Source of the DNA: Pseudomonas sp. ANT_J12
GTDB taxonomy: Bacteria > Pseudomonadota > Gammaproteobacteria > Pseudomonadales > Pseudomonadaceae
DNA: 64,000 nt
Assembly: GCF_008370045.1 (NCBI RefSeq)
Contig: NZ_VOBN01000006.1
Span: 1 to 64,000, forward strand
Direction: 5' to 3'
Of this stretch, positions 1 through 9,249 are shown in pieces (positions within the stretch are counted from its first letter, which is position 1; every line of letters begins with the position of its first letter). The notes beneath the pieces are model-generated. The model saw only the letters and a program-made list of their open reading frames with translations. It searched no databases and was not told the DNA's origin. A program made the position numbers and the translations under genes.

Positions 1-57
1 GCCGGCGAAGGCGTCCGTGCAATCGCCTTCGCCGGCAAGCCTGGCTCCTACAGGGAC
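1..57. repeat. Variant REP-like repeat, type A
   Basis: A palindromic stretch (GGCGAAGGCG ... CGCCTTCGCC) followed by a half-site resembling the GCAAGCC..GCTCCTACA motif of the type A repeats elsewhere in the window. It is cut by the window edge, so its partner arm or neighbouring gene cannot be seen. Confidence 0.6.
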
Positions 58-72
58 CGGTGCTTCAGGCAC

Positions 73-105
73 AAAAAAGGGGACGCTCATGGCGTCCCCT
101 TTTTC
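73..105. terminator. Bidirectional rho-independent terminator
   Basis: A-run, then GGGGACGC, a four-base loop (TCAT), GGCGTCCCC and a T-run. The A-tract on the left and T-tract on the right make it usable on both strands. It lies about 170 bp beyond the metQ stop, so it may end metNIQ transcription and also that of a gene left of the window. Confidence 0.75.
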
Positions 106-109
106 GTTT

Positions 110-220
110 GATCGTTCCCACGCTCTGCGTGGGCATGCAGCCCGGGACGCTCCGCGTCCCTTCAAGAGCCGAACGCGGAGCGTCCGTTGAGGCATTCCCA
201 CGCGGAGCGTGGGAACGATC
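110..220. repeat. 111-bp nested palindromic element, type C, copy 1
   Basis: Starts GATCGTTCCCACGC and ends with the exact complement GCGTGGGAACGATC. Internally it has further hairpins (GGGACGCTCCGCGTCCC and ACGCGGAGCGTCCG). Near-identical elements occur at 45921-46033 and 58027-58137, and the last is in inverse orientation to this copy. No coding potential is evident. Confidence 0.8.
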
Positions 221-256
221 GGTGTGAGTGGTGTGAGCGGTGTGAGCGGTGTGATC
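221..256. repeat. Four tandem copies of a 9-bp unit
   Basis: GGTGTGAGT, GGTGTGAGC, GGTGTGAGC and GGTGTGATC lie in direct tandem between the type C palindrome and the metQ stop codon. This looks like a slippage-type microsatellite in the metQ 3' region. Confidence 0.85.
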
Positions 257-271
257 GTGTAACGGTTCAGA

Positions 272-1042
272 TCAGAACGCCGGCAATACCGCGCCTTTGT
301 ACTTCTCGAGAATGAACGCTTTCACTTCCGGGCTGTGCAGCGCAGCAACCAGTTTCTTCATCGCCTCGCTGTCCTTGTCGTCCGGACGGGCCACGAGGAT
401 GTTCACGTAAGGCGAGTCGTTGCCTTCGATCACCAGCGCATCCTTGGACGGATCCAGCTTGGCTTCCAGCGCGTAGTTGGTGTTGATCAGCGCCAGGTCG
501 ACCTGGGTCAGCACACGCGGGATCGTCGCGGCTTCCAGTTCGCGGAATTTCAGGTCCTTCGAGTTTTCGGTGATGTCCTTGACGGTCGACAGGATGTTGT
601 TCGGCTCCTTCAACTTGATCAGGCCGGCCTTCTGCAGCAGCAACAGCGCACGGCCGCCGTTGGTGGCGTCGTTCGGGATCACCACGTTGGCGCCGCCAGG
701 CAGTTCGGTCAGCGCCTTGTACTTGCTGGAGTAAGCGCCCAGGGGTTCCAGGTGCACACCGGCAACGGCCACCAGGTTGGTGCCCTTGGCCTTGTTGAAC
801 TCATCCAGGTACGGCTGGTGCTGGAAGAAGTTGGCGTCCAAGCGCTTCTCGGCGACCTGCACGTTCGGTTGGATGTAGTCGGTGAAGACCTTGATCTTCA
901 GGTCCACGCCTTCTTTGGCCAGGGCCGGTTTCACGAACTCCAGAATCTCCGCATGCGGGACTGGGGTGGCGGCAACGGTCAGTTCGTCGGCCTGGGCGGA
1001 AAACGCCGCTACAGCGGCCAATGCGACGAGTAGTTTTTTCAT
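272..1042 (-). CDS. metQ: Methionine ABC transporter substrate-binding protein MetQ
   Basis: 256-aa protein of the MetQ/NlpA family, which binds D/L-methionine in the periplasm and delivers it to MetNI. Residues 1-18 form a Sec signal peptide with an AQA cleavage site. There is no lipobox cysteine, so this copy looks like a soluble periplasmic protein and not a lipoprotein as in E. coli. Family segments such as DANFFQHQPYLDEF and IPNDATNGGRAL are present. A good AAGGAG site precedes the ATG. It is the last gene of metN-metI-metQ, 77 bp after metI. The closest PAO1 counterpart by position is PA5505. Substrate could also be another amino acid, but context favours methionine. Confidence 0.92.
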   Translation of the reverse strand: MKKLLVALAAVAAFSAQADELTVAATPVPHAEILEFVKPALAKEGVDLKIKVFTDYIQPNVQVAEKRLDANFFQHQPYLDEFNKAKGTNLVAVAGVHLEPLGAYSSKYKALTELPGGANVVIPNDATNGGRALLLLQKAGLIKLKEPNNILSTVKDITENSKDLKFRELEAATIPRVLTQVDLALINTNYALEAKLDPSKDALVIEGNDSPYVNILVARPDDKDSEAMKKLVAALHSPEVKAFILEKYKGAVLPAF

Positions 1043-1119
1043 TCAGCTAACTCCTTGTGAGGCGCCCGTGTGGCGCCTGCCAGCGAATGGCCGGCTCATG
1101 TCTTGGTTACGCGAACCAT

Positions 1120-1794
1120 TTATTTTCTGGAAAAGTGTACGACCAGTTTGTCGCCAACCATCTGCAGGACCTGCACCAGCACCAGCAACAGCACCACGGT
1201 GACGATCATCACGTCGGTCTGGAAACGCTGGTAGCCGAAACGGATCGCCAGGTCGCCCAAACCACCGGCGCCGACCACACCGGCCATGGCGGTGTAGGAC
1301 ACCAGTGTAATCGCCGTCACCGTAATCGCCGCGTAGATGCCCGGGCGGGCTTCTGGCAACAAGGCGTTGGTGATGATCTGCCGGGTGGTCGCGCCCATGG
1401 CCTGGGTCGCTTCGATGATGCCGCGATCGACTTCACGCAATGCGGTTTCCACCAGACGACCGAAGAACGGCGTAGCGCCCACGACCAGCGGTGGAATCGC
1501 GCCAGCGACGCCGAGCGACGTGCCAGTGATCAGCACCGTGAACGGGATCATCACGATCAGCAGAATGATGAATGGCAGCGAACGCAGGATGTTCACCACC
1601 AGCGACAGCACGGCGTAGACGCCCCGGGATTCGAGCAACTGACGCGGGCTGCACAGGAACAACAACACGCCCAGCGGCAGGCCCAGCAAAATCGTGAACA
1701 ACAGCGAACCGCCGAGCATCAACAGCGTGTCGCCCGTGGCCAGCCAGATTTCGAACCAGTCGATATTGGCGAAGAAACTCATCAAGGCTTCCAT
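1120..1794 (-). CDS. metI: Methionine ABC transporter permease MetI
   Basis: 224-aa inner-membrane permease with about five hydrophobic segments. The EAA loop characteristic of binding-protein-dependent permeases is visible as EATQAMGATTRQIITNALLP, the site that docks on MetN. Its ATG shares one base with the metN stop (TGATG), so translation is probably coupled. Works with MetN (ATPase) and MetQ (binding protein). Confidence 0.93.
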   Translation of the reverse strand: MEALMSFFANIDWFEIWLATGDTLLMLGGSLLFTILLGLPLGVLLFLCSPRQLLESRGVYAVLSLVVNILRSLPFIILLIVMIPFTVLITGTSLGVAGAIPPLVVGATPFFGRLVETALREVDRGIIEATQAMGATTRQIITNALLPEARPGIYAAITVTAITLVSYTAMAGVVGAGGLGDLAIRFGYQRFQTDVMIVTVVLLLVLVQVLQMVGDKLVVHFSRK

Positions 1795-2801
1795 CAGCGC
1801 AGGACCTCCATGTGGACATCAGCCGCGGTGAAGAGGGCGAACGCCGCCTCCATGTCACCGCCGGTGACGGCCAGGGTCAGTTGCCCGTAAGGGACGTCTT
1901 TGATGCGGTCGATACGACCGGCCAGGATGCTGTAGTCCACACCGGTTTCCCGAGCGACGGTACCCAGCAACGGTGCGTAGGTCGCTTCGCCCTGGAAGGT
2001 CAGACGCACGATACGACCCGGCACGTGAGCGAAGTCATCGCGCTGTTCGCTTTCGTCAATCTGCTCGCTTTCCTGCACGAAGCGTTTGGTAGTCGGGTGC
2101 TTGGGATGCAGGAATACATCGGCAACCGAACCTTGCTCGACGATCACGCCGGCATCCATCACCGCCACCTGGTCGCAGACCCGACGGATCACGTCCATCT
2201 CGTGGGTGATCAGAACGATGGTCAGTTTCAGTTCGCGGTTGATTTCGGCCAGCAATTGCAGGACCGACGCGGTGGTCTGCGGGTCCAGGGCGCTGGTGGC
2301 TTCGTCGCACAGCAGGATTTTCGGCTTGGTCGCCAGGGCGCGGGCGATGCCGACGCGCTGCTTCTGGCCACCGGACAACTGCGCCGGGTACTTCTTGGCG
2401 TGATCGGACAGGCCGACACGCTTGAGCAACTCGGCCACACGCCGGTCGATATCGCTGCGGGACAGTTCGCCGGCCAGGGTCAGCGGCAACGCGACGTTGT
2501 CGGCCACGGTCTTGGAGGCCAGCAGGTTGAAGTGCTGGAAAATCATCCCGACCTGCTGACGGAAGCGCCGCAGGCTGTTGGCGTCGAGCGCGGTGACTTC
2601 TTCGCCATCGACGAAGATCTTGCCGCCACTGGACTCTTCCAGGCGATTGATCAGACGCAGCAGGGTACTTTTTCCCGCGCCGGAATGACCGATCAGACCG
2701 AAGACCTGACCATTCTCAATCGTCAGACTGGTCGGATGCAGGGCGGGAATATCCTTACCGGCGACGCGGTAAGTCTTATGGACGTTTTGAAACTCGATCA
2801 C
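1794..2801 (-). CDS. metN: Methionine ABC transporter ATP-binding protein MetN
   Basis: 335-aa ABC ATPase. Walker [10 protein letters not shown] is at residues 38-46, the signature LSGGQKQR at 142-149 and Walker B ILLCDEA at about 162-168. The C-terminal 75 residues form the NIL regulatory domain, which in E. coli MetN binds methionine and inhibits transport when the cell is replete. First gene of the operon, divergent from katE across 264 bp. I saw no MetJ-type boxes (tandem AGACGTCT) upstream, so regulation is not inferred. Confidence 0.94.
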   Translation of the reverse strand: MIEFQNVHKTYRVAGKDIPALHPTSLTIENGQVFGLIGHSGAGKSTLLRLINRLEESSGGKIFVDGEEVTALDANSLRRFRQQVGMIFQHFNLLASKTVADNVALPLTLAGELSRSDIDRRVAELLKRVGLSDHAKKYPAQLSGGQKQRVGIARALATKPKILLCDEATSALDPQTTASVLQLLAEINRELKLTIVLITHEMDVIRRVCDQVAVMDAGVIVEQGSVADVFLHPKHPTTKRFVQESEQIDESEQRDDFAHVPGRIVRLTFQGEATYAPLLGTVARETGVDYSILAGRIDRIKDVPYGQLTLAVTGGDMEAAFALFTAADVHMEVLR

Positions 2802-3065
2802 GTAGCGAACCTTGTGGGGCGCGTTGGAATGGGATCAGCGGTTAGCCGGGCGCGCATTTTAGCCTGTCCGTATAGAGGTTATTAGCATTTATTCGGCATT
2901 CAACCTTTCATTTGGCAATAACGCGATCAAAGGTCATAAAAAAGGAACGGCAAAAAATCCCATCAGTCACTAATAAGGCAACTCGAAAACACCCCCGGTG
3001 CCGTGCCAGGGGAATGAATAAGCGTCCTGGCTAAGGCAGGAATCGCCACGAGGAGTTTACGACTG

Positions 3066-5204
3066 ATGAGTACTAAAAAGCCTGTCGCCCCCAAAAGCGC
3101 ACTGGCCGGGACCGATACCCTGGACCGCGGCAACACCAACGCCAAGCTCGACAGCCTGGAAAAGTTTCGCTCTGACGCCACCGAGCAAGCCCTGCGCACC
3201 AACCAGGGCGTGAAAGTCTCGGATAACCAGAACACCTTGAAGGTCGGCGCGCGCGGGCCGTCGCTGCTGGAAGACTTCATCATGCGTGAAAAAATCACGC
3301 ACTTTGACCATGAGCGTATCCCGGAGCGCATCGTCCACGCCCGTGGCACCGGCGCCCATGGTTTCTTCCAGACGTACGAGAACCATTCGGTACTGACCAA
3401 GGCTGGATTCCTACAAGACCCGAGCCAGAAAACTCCGGTGTTCGTGCGCTTTTCCACGGTGCAGGGCCCACGGGGGTCAGGCGATACCGTGCGGGACGTA
3501 CGCGGTTTCGCCGTGAAGTTCTTCACCGACGAAGGCAACTTCGACCTGGTGGGCAATAACATGCCGGTGTTCTTCATCCAGGACGCGATCAAGTTTCCCG
3601 ACTTCGTGCACGCGGTAAAACCTGAGCCACACAACGAGATGCCTACCGGCGGCTCGGCGCACGATACGTTCTGGGACTTCGTGTCGCTGCAACCCGAATC
3701 GGCGCACATGGTGATTTGGGCCATGTCCGACCGGGCGATCCCGAAAAGCCTGCGCAGCATGCAGGGCTTTGGCGTGCACACCTTCCGCCTGGTGAACGCC
3801 GAGGGCAAATCGCGCTTCGTCAAATTCCACTGGCGCCCTACCGCCGGCACCTGTTCGCTGGTGTGGGATGAGGCGCAGAAGCTCGCCGGTAAAGATACTG
3901 ACTACCACCGTCGCGATCTCTGGGAGTCCATCGAGATCGGGGACTACCCGGAATGGGAACTGGGTGTACAGATCGTCGAGGAAGAAAACGAACACGACTT
4001 CGATTTCGACCTGCTGGATCCGACCAAAATCATTCCCGAAGAAATCGTGCCGATCACGCCGCTGGGCAAAATGACCCTCAACCGCAACCCGGACAATTTC
4101 TTCGCCGAAACCGAACAGGTCGCGTTCTGCCCGGGGCATATCGTGCCGGGGATCGATTTCTCCAACGATCCGCTGCTGCAAGGTCGGTTGTTTTCCTACA
4201 CCGATACGCAAATCAGCCGACTCGGCGGGCCGAATTTTCACGAGATCCCGATCAACCGTCCGGTAGCGCCGTTCCATAACGGCCAGCGTGACGGTCTGCA
4301 CCGCATGACCATCGACAAGGGTCGCGCGTCCTACGAGCCGAATTCGATTGATGGCGGCTGGCCGAAGGAAACCCCACCGGCCGCGCAGGATGGCGGGTTC
4401 GAGACGTATCCGGAGCGCATCGACGCCAACAAGATCCGTCAGCGTAGCGAGTCGTTCGGCGATCACTTCTCCCAGGCCCGGCTGTTTTTCCACAGCATGA
4501 GCAAGCATGAGCAGGAACACATCATCTCGGCTTACAGCTTTGAGCTGGGCAAGGTGGATCGGTTGTGGATTCGTGAACGTCAGGTCAATGAGATCCTGGC
4601 CAATATTGATCTGGAACTGGCCAAGCGTGTTGCCCAAAACCTGGGTCTGCCGGCGCCGAAGGCGGGGACCGTGGACGTGCCGAAAATCTCGCTGGATCGC
4701 TCGCCGGCCCTGAGCCAGGCCAACTTGCTGCCAGAGAACATCAAAACGCGGAAAGTGGCGATTCTTGCAGCCAACGGCGTCGATGGTGCCGCGATTGATG
4801 CAATGAAGAAGGCATTGGCGGCAGAGGGAGCCCACGCCAAACTGCTCGGCCCGACGTCCGCGCCGGTGACGACCGCCGATGGCAAATCATTGCCGGTGGA
4901 TGCATCGATGGAAGGCCTGCCGTCCGTGGCCTTCGATGCGGTGTTCGTGCCGGGTGGCGCGGCGTCGATCAAGGCGTTGAGCACCGATGGCGTGGCGCTG
5001 CATTACCTGCTCGAGGCATACAAACACTTGAAGGCGATTGCGCTGCATGGCGAGGCCAAGCAGTTGCTGGATGTGTTGAAGCTGGAGGTGGATGCGGGGC
5101 TGGTGGTTGGCGCGGATGCGAAGTTGATCAAGCCGTTTTTTGCGGCGATCGGACAGCATCGGGTTTGGGATCGGGAGCCTAAGGCTAAGGCGATTCCGGC
5201 TTAA
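3066..5204 (+). CDS. katE: Large-subunit catalase HPII
   Basis: 712-aa monofunctional clade-2 catalase; converts hydrogen peroxide to water and oxygen. Residues 1 to about 560 are the haem catalase fold: distal histidine at position 91 in HARGTGAHG, the [11 protein letters not shown] motif, and the proximal haem ligand tyrosine at position 378 in RLFSYTDTQ. The last 150 or so residues (from [12 protein letters not shown]) are the flavodoxin/DJ-1-like domain that marks the large-subunit type. Slightly shorter than E. coli KatE (753 aa), mainly at the N-terminus. AGGAG at 3051-3055 supports the ATG. Monocistronic; in this family usually stationary-phase and stress induced, but no promoter was assigned here. 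Confidence 0.95.
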   Translation: MSTKKPVAPKSALAGTDTLDRGNTNAKLDSLEKFRSDATEQALRTNQGVKVSDNQNTLKVGARGPSLLEDFIMREKITHFDHERIPERIVHARGTGAHGFFQTYENHSVLTKAGFLQDPSQKTPVFVRFSTVQGPRGSGDTVRDVRGFAVKFFTDEGNFDLVGNNMPVFFIQDAIKFPDFVHAVKPEPHNEMPTGGSAHDTFWDFVSLQPESAHMVIWAMSDRAIPKSLRSMQGFGVHTFRLVNAEGKSRFVKFHWRPTAGTCSLVWDEAQKLAGKDTDYHRRDLWESIEIGDYPEWELGVQIVEEENEHDFDFDLLDPTKIIPEEIVPITPLGKMTLNRNPDNFFAETEQVAFCPGHIVPGIDFSNDPLLQGRLFSYTDTQISRLGGPNFHEIPINRPVAPFHNGQRDGLHRMTIDKGRASYEPNSIDGGWPKETPPAAQDGGFETYPERIDANKIRQRSESFGDHFSQARLFFHSMSKHEQEHIISAYSFELGKVDRLWIRERQVNEILANIDLELAKRVAQNLGLPAPKAGTVDVPKISLDRSPALSQANLLPENIKTRKVAILAANGVDGAAIDAMKKALAAEGAHAKLLGPTSAPVTTADGKSLPVDASMEGLPSVAFDAVFVPGGAASIKALSTDGVALHYLLEAYKHLKAIALHGEAKQLLDVLKLEVDAGLVVGADAKLIKPFFAAIGQHRVWDREPKAKAIPA

Positions 5205-5229
5205 AGAGATGCATTGCGAGTGAGGACGC

Positions 5230-5330
5230 CTTCGCGGGCAAGCCTCGCTCCTACAGGTCTCGTGTCATTCAGAACACCACACGAACCCTGTAGGAGCGAG
5301 CGGTGCGACGATTCGACTTGCCCGCGAAGC
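5230..5330. repeat. REP-like inverted pair, type A, with an altered right arm
   Basis: Left arm CTTCGCGGGCAAGCCTCGCTCCTACAG. The right arm is its inverse but has an insertion between GGAGCGAG and CTTGCCCGCGAAG (CGGTGCGACGATTCGA), so the hairpin is longer than in the other copies. It fills the gap between the convergent katE and lipoprotein genes. Confidence 0.8.
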
Positions 5331-5333
5331 TTT

Positions 5334-6050
5334 TCAGGGCTTACGCGGACTCAACACCATCTGCGCCGGAATGTTGCGCAAGATCTGCTTCTCCAGCTTC
5401 AGGTCGAACCCAGAATCCAGCTTCTTCACCCGCTTGGTCAGCAACGTGGCTAACCAAGGGTAATCCTGGGTACGCGGCGCCTGAATGCTCACGGCACATT
5501 CATAATTCACCACATCGGCGGCGATAGCGTCCAGTTGGCGACGCAGTTTGCTCATATCGGTGAGGTTCAGCGCCACCGTGGTGCTTTCAGCCGTTGGATC
5601 GATCACTTTCGCTTTCGGCTTGGCCTCGGCCGCCATCAGCGCCGCTTCGGCCCGGTCCAGCTCTGCCTTGCGTGCATTGACAATGGCGTTGTTCACCCCG
5701 CCCGTCAGCGCCGGGGCCTTGGGCATCAACGCCCGGGCACGACTCAGGGCGGTAGCGGCCGCGTTAACGTCACCTTTTTGCAGCACGATCTGGCTGCGGC
5801 GCAGATAGGCTTCGGCCAGCTGCCGTTGATATTGCACGAGGCTTGGGTCGTCGGGCGACTGGGCCTGCAAGGTTGCCAATTGATCTTCGGCGGTGGCCAG
5901 TTCGCTGCTGGCCAGGTTTTGTTCCAGCTGTGCGATGGCCGTAGCCCGCGCATCGGGGGCCTCGGTGGCCGCCGGTGGCGTGCTTTGGCAAGCGCCCAGC
6001 AGCAGAGAAAATGCGACAAGGAGCAGATAACGGGAGGCGAACGGCTTCAT
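5334..6050 (-). CDS. Putative lipoprotein linked to the znu cluster (PA5502-like)
   Basis: 238-aa protein with a lipoprotein signal: hydrophobic residues 8-19, then LGAC with the acylated cysteine at position 21. The body is alanine/leucine-rich helix (about residues 35-160) with a TPR-like spacing of helices, then a C-terminal part containing YECAVSIQAPRTQ. I do not recognise a named domain. It begins 37 bp after znuB on the same strand, and a homologue occupies the same place in PAO1, so it is probably co-transcribed with the zinc uptake genes. A role in zinc uptake is inference from position only. Confidence 0.7.
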   Translation of the reverse strand: MKPFASRYLLLVAFSLLLGACQSTPPAATEAPDARATAIAQLEQNLASSELATAEDQLATLQAQSPDDPSLVQYQRQLAEAYLRRSQIVLQKGDVNAAATALSRARALMPKAPALTGGVNNAIVNARKAELDRAEAALMAAEAKPKAKVIDPTAESTTVALNLTDMSKLRRQLDAIAADVVNYECAVSIQAPRTQDYPWLATLLTKRVKKLDSGFDLKLEKQILRNIPAQMVLSPRKP

Positions 6051-6087
6051 TCCTGCGACTCTCTATTTGCGCAAAAAACGAGCAAGT

Positions 6088-6876
6088 CTACACCCCTCGA
6101 CGGGGCAGGACAAAACTCAGCAGAAACAGCGCGGCGGCCGTCACCACAATCGACGGGCCCGCCGGGGTGTCCTTGAACCATGACAACGCGAGCCCGCCAC
6201 ACACCGCGAGCATACCCAGCAGGCTCGCGCCCAGTGCCATCTGCTCCGGCGAGCGGGCGTGACGTTGTGCCGCAGCCGCCGGGATGATCAACAGCGACGT
6301 AATCAGCAACACACCGACGATTTTCATCGCCACGGCAATTACTACGGCGATCAGCAGCATCAGGGTCAAACGCAACGCCGCCACGGGCAAACCTTCCACC
6401 GTGGCCAACTCTTCGTGCACGGTGATCGCCAGCAACGGCCGCCACAACGTCACCAGCAGCCCCAGCACCGCCGCGCTGCCGCCGAGGATCCAGGCCAGAT
6501 CGGTCGGACTGATCGCCAGCAGGTCGCCGAACAGATAGGCCATCAGGTCGATCCGCACTTCGTGCATGAAGCTTAGTACCACCAGGCCCAGAGAGAGCGT
6601 GCTCGGTGCGAGAATTCCCAAAAGGGTGTCGGACGCCAGCGGCTGACGCTGTTGCAACGTCACCAGCAACACCGCCAACAACAGGCAGCCAACGGTGACG
6701 GCCACGGCAGGGCTGACATCCAGCAGGAAGCCCAGGGCCACGCCGAGCAACGCGGCGTGGGACAAGGTGTCGCCGAAATACGCCATGCGGCGCCAGACCA
6801 CGAACGAACCCAGCGGGCCCGCGACCAACGCCAGGGCCAGACCTGCAAGCAGGGCGTAGAGCAGAAAATCAGCCAT
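6088..6876 (-). CDS. znuB: Zinc ABC transporter permease ZnuB
   Basis: 262-aa inner-membrane permease of the ABC-3 family with about eight to nine hydrophobic helices; imports Zn(II) with ZnuA and ZnuC. The start was set at [12 protein letters not shown] (ATG 6876) because it gives the normal N-terminal helix; an upstream in-frame start would add 24 polar residues with no family match. This start overlaps the znuC stop by 8 bp, which fits translational coupling. Confidence 0.93.
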   Translation of the reverse strand: MADFLLYALLAGLALALVAGPLGSFVVWRRMAYFGDTLSHAALLGVALGFLLDVSPAVAVTVGCLLLAVLLVTLQQRQPLASDTLLGILAPSTLSLGLVVLSFMHEVRIDLMAYLFGDLLAISPTDLAWILGGSAAVLGLLVTLWRPLLAITVHEELATVEGLPVAALRLTLMLLIAVVIAVAMKIVGVLLITSLLIIPAAAAQRHARSPEQMALGASLLGMLAVCGGLALSWFKDTPAGPSIVVTAAALFLLSFVLPRRGV

Positions 6877-7654
6877 GCTTGCAGCTATCTCCGTGAACGT
6901 GGGGTTTGGCCGACGGGGCCGCGCTGACCACCGCGCCATGCAGGTCATGGGCGTGGTCGTGATGGTGGTGATAAATCGCCAGGCTTTGTGCGTTCTTGCC
7001 GAACAGCTCGACGAACGCGGGATCGCCGCTGACGTGTTCCGGATGCCCGGAACAGCAAACGTGGCGATTCAGGCACACCACCTGGTCGGTGGTGCTCATC
7101 ACCAGGTGCAAATCGTGGGAAACCATCAACACGCCGCAACCATGACGGTCGCGCAGGCGTGTGATCAGGCTGTACAGCTCGGCCTGGCCGGCCACGTCGA
7201 CGCCTTGCACCGGTTCGTCGAGCACCAGCAATTCCGGCTCACGCAACAGCGCCCGGGCCAGCAGCACGCGCTGCATTTCGCCACCGGAAACACTTTGTAC
7301 CGGGCTGTCGATGACCTGCTCGGCGCCGACTTCCTTGAGTGCCGCCAACGCCCGCGCCCGGTCCACACCCGGGACCAAACGCAAGAAGCGCAGCACTGAG
7401 AGCGGCAGGGTCGGATCGACGTGAAGTTTTTGCGGCATATAGCCAACGCGCAATTTCGGCTTGCGCCAGACGCTGCCGCTGTCCGGCTTCAATAGACCGA
7501 GCACGGCGCGCACCAACGTGGTTTTGCCCGCGCCATTGGGGCCGATCAGGGTCACAATCTGCCCCGGCTCGACGCTCAGATCGATGTTTTCCAGCACGTT
7601 TTGCCCGGCAAACGTGACGGCGACCTGCTCAAGACGGATCAACGCATTGCTCAT
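6869..7654 (-). CDS. znuC: Zinc ABC transporter ATP-binding protein ZnuC
   Basis: 261-aa ABC ATPase with Walker [10 protein letters not shown], signature VSGGEMQR and Walker B LLVLDEP. The start at MSNALIRLE (ATG 7654) shares one base with the zur stop (TGATG). The C-terminal tail is histidine-rich ([13 protein letters not shown] and [10 protein letters not shown]), as in many proteobacterial ZnuC proteins, and could sense or buffer zinc on the cytoplasmic side. Second gene of zur-znuC-znuB. Confidence 0.94.
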   Translation of the reverse strand: MSNALIRLEQVAVTFAGQNVLENIDLSVEPGQIVTLIGPNGAGKTTLVRAVLGLLKPDSGSVWRKPKLRVGYMPQKLHVDPTLPLSVLRFLRLVPGVDRARALAALKEVGAEQVIDSPVQSVSGGEMQRVLLARALLREPELLVLDEPVQGVDVAGQAELYSLITRLRDRHGCGVLMVSHDLHLVMSTTDQVVCLNRHVCCSGHPEHVSGDPAFVELFGKNAQSLAIYHHHHDHAHDLHGAVVSAAPSAKPHVHGDSCKHG

Positions 7655-8136
7655 CAAGCCCCCTGGCAACCGGAGCAGAGCCCGATGACTTCAACGGTCT
7701 GGGCTTCGACGATAAAGCCGACGTCTTTGGCGCTGATGACAATCGCGTCGCTGATGGATTTCTGTTCAAGCTCGATGGCGGCGTGACAGGTGCGGCAAAT
7801 CAGGAACTGGCCCTGGTGCGCATGTTCCGGGTGATTGCAGCCGACGAAGGCGTTCAGCGAGGAGATGCGGTGCACGAGGCCGTTTTCCAGCAGGAAATCC
7901 AGCGCGCGGTACACCGTCGGCGGCGCGGCGCGGCGGCCATCCTGCTCGCTGAGCACCGCCAGGATGTCGTAGGCACCCAGCGGTTTATGGCTTTGCCACA
8001 CCAGCTCCAGCACCCGCCGACGCAAGGCGGTCAGGCGCAAGCCTTGACGTGCGCACAGGGCATCGGCCTCAGACAATGCGCTGTGAACGCAATGAGAGTG
8101 GTCGTGGGGACGGCTGGCAATCGGTGTTTTAGGCAT
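7654..8136 (-). CDS. zur: Zinc uptake regulator Zur (Fur family)
   Basis: 160-aa Fur-family repressor. N-terminal winged helix with the recognition region [19 protein letters not shown] (about residues 72-90). Two CxxC pairs of the structural zinc site are CRTC at 114-117 and CSGC at 154-157. The sensory region has H103, H106 and nearby residues (NHPEHAHQG). The N-terminus is histidine-rich (HDHSHCVH). First gene of zur-znuC-znuB and divergent from znuA, with a candidate Zur box in between. In P. aeruginosa the homologue was earlier called Np20. Confidence 0.94.
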   Translation of the reverse strand: MPKTPIASRPHDHSHCVHSALSEADALCARQGLRLTALRRRVLELVWQSHKPLGAYDILAVLSEQDGRRAAPPTVYRALDFLLENGLVHRISSLNAFVGCNHPEHAHQGQFLICRTCHAAIELEQKSISDAIVISAKDVGFIVEAQTVEVIGLCSGCQGA

Positions 8137-8161
8137 GAGCGGCGACGCATTTTGTGAGAGA

Positions 8162-8176
8162 CGTTATTATGTTACC
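8162..8176. promoter_or_regulatory. Candidate Zur box in the zur/znuA divergent promoter
   Basis: CGTTATTATGTTACC matches 10 of 15 positions of the E. coli-type Zur core TGTTATAATATAACA, including GTTAT on the left. It is the only AT-rich semi-palindrome in the 66-bp gap, 27 bp before the znuA start and 26 bp before the zur start, so one site could repress both directions. Confidence 0.65.
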
Positions 8177-8202
8177 CGTTCTCGCCTCTTCGAGTGGTCA
8201 TC

Positions 8203-9123
8203 GTGTCCCGACTTTTTTCTATCTTTGTCGCATTCATCGCAAGTTTCCTGCTGATCGGTTCGGCCCACGCCGAGGTCAAAGTGCTGACCAGCATCAAGCC
8301 GCTACAGCTGATTGCTGCGGCGGTGCAGGACGGTGTGGCGATTCCGGAAGTGTTGCTGCCACCGGGTGCCTCGCCGCATAACTACGCCTTGCGCCCTTCC
8401 GACGTACGGAAGGTGCAGTCGGTGGATCTGGTGTACTGGATCGGCCCGGACATGGAAGGTTTCCTGCCCCGCGTGCTGAAAGGTCGCACATTGCCAACCG
8501 TGGCCGTGCAGGATTTGCCTGATTTGAAACTGCGACACTTCGCCGAAGATAGTCAGTCTCATGCCGAAGATTCCGACGAACATGACCACGATCACCGTCC
8601 GGGTACCCTGGACGCGCATTTGTGGTTATCGCCAGTGAATGCCCGGGTGATCGCCACAAAAATGGCCGCCGACCTGAGTGCTGCCGATCCCGCCAACGCG
8701 GCGCGTTATCAGAACAACCTCAAGGCCTTCGATGAGCGCCTGGATGCGTTGGACCTGCGCTTGAAGGCTCGCCTGGCAGGCATTGCCGGTAAGCCGTACT
8801 TCGTGTTCCACGAAGCGTTCGACTACTTCGAAGACGCTTACGGCCTCAAGCACACGGGCGTATTCAGCGTGGCCGCCGAAGTGCAGCCCGGCGCCCAGCA
8901 TGTCGCGGCGATGCGTACGCGATTGCAGGAAGTCGGCAAAACCTGCGTGTTCAGCGAGCCGCCACTGCGCCCTCGCCTGGCCGAAACCCTGGTGGCCGGC
9001 CTGCCGGTGAAACTGGCGGAACTGGATGCGTTGGGCGGGTACACGCCGGCGACCGCTCAGGGGTATGAGCAGGTGCTGGAGAAGTTGGGGAATGATTTGG
9101 CGGGGTGTCTGGAGTCGTTGTAA
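8203..9123 (+). CDS. znuA: Zinc ABC transporter substrate-binding protein ZnuA
   Basis: About 306-aa periplasmic high-affinity Zn(II) binding protein of the cluster 9 family. Signal peptide with cleavage after GSAHA. Metal-ligand histidines are expected in SPHNYALRPSD, DAHLWLSP and VFHEAFDYFE. A charged histidine-rich loop (SDEHDHDH) lies at about residues 125-135, typical of ZnuA. The start is taken as GTG 8203 (MSRLFSIF) because GAG at 8192-8194 is well spaced for it; GTG 8194 in the same frame would add three residues. Divergent from zur. Confidence 0.92.
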   Translation: MSRLFSIFVAFIASFLLIGSAHAEVKVLTSIKPLQLIAAAVQDGVAIPEVLLPPGASPHNYALRPSDVRKVQSVDLVYWIGPDMEGFLPRVLKGRTLPTVAVQDLPDLKLRHFAEDSQSHAEDSDEHDHDHRPGTLDAHLWLSPVNARVIATKMAADLSAADPANAARYQNNLKAFDERLDALDLRLKARLAGIAGKPYFVFHEAFDYFEDAYGLKHTGVFSVAAEVQPGAQHVAAMRTRLQEVGKTCVFSEPPLRPRLAETLVAGLPVKLAELDALGGYTPATAQGYEQVLEKLGNDLAGCLESL

Positions 9124-9135
9124 CCCCACAATACC

Positions 9136-9247
9136 TGTGGCGCGGGGGCTTGCCCCCGTTGGGCTGCGAAGCAGCCCCTGATTTTTCAAATTGGAAATCG
9201 CAGGGGGAACGCTTCGCGCTCCAACGGGGGCAAGCCCCCTCGCCACA
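9136..9247. repeat. REP-like inverted pair, type B (variant)
   Basis: TGTGGCGCGGGGGCTTGCCCCCGTTGG at the left is mirrored by CCAACGGGGGCAAGCCCCCTCGCCACA at the right, with smaller hairpins (GGGCTGCGAAGCAGCCC) in the middle. It lies between the convergent znuA and thrB. It differs from the other type B copies by GGGGGCTTGCCCCC in place of GGGAGCTTGCTCCC, a compensated change that keeps the stem. Confidence 0.85.
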
Positions 9248-9249
9248 AT

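Noticed and set aside
2802..3065. MetJ or SAM-riboswitch control of metNIQ
   Set aside because: No AGACGTCT tandem repeats and no recognisable riboswitch core in the 264-bp gap shared with katE.
3477..4835. 452-codon open frame antisense to katE
   Set aside because: Shadow of the catalase gene.
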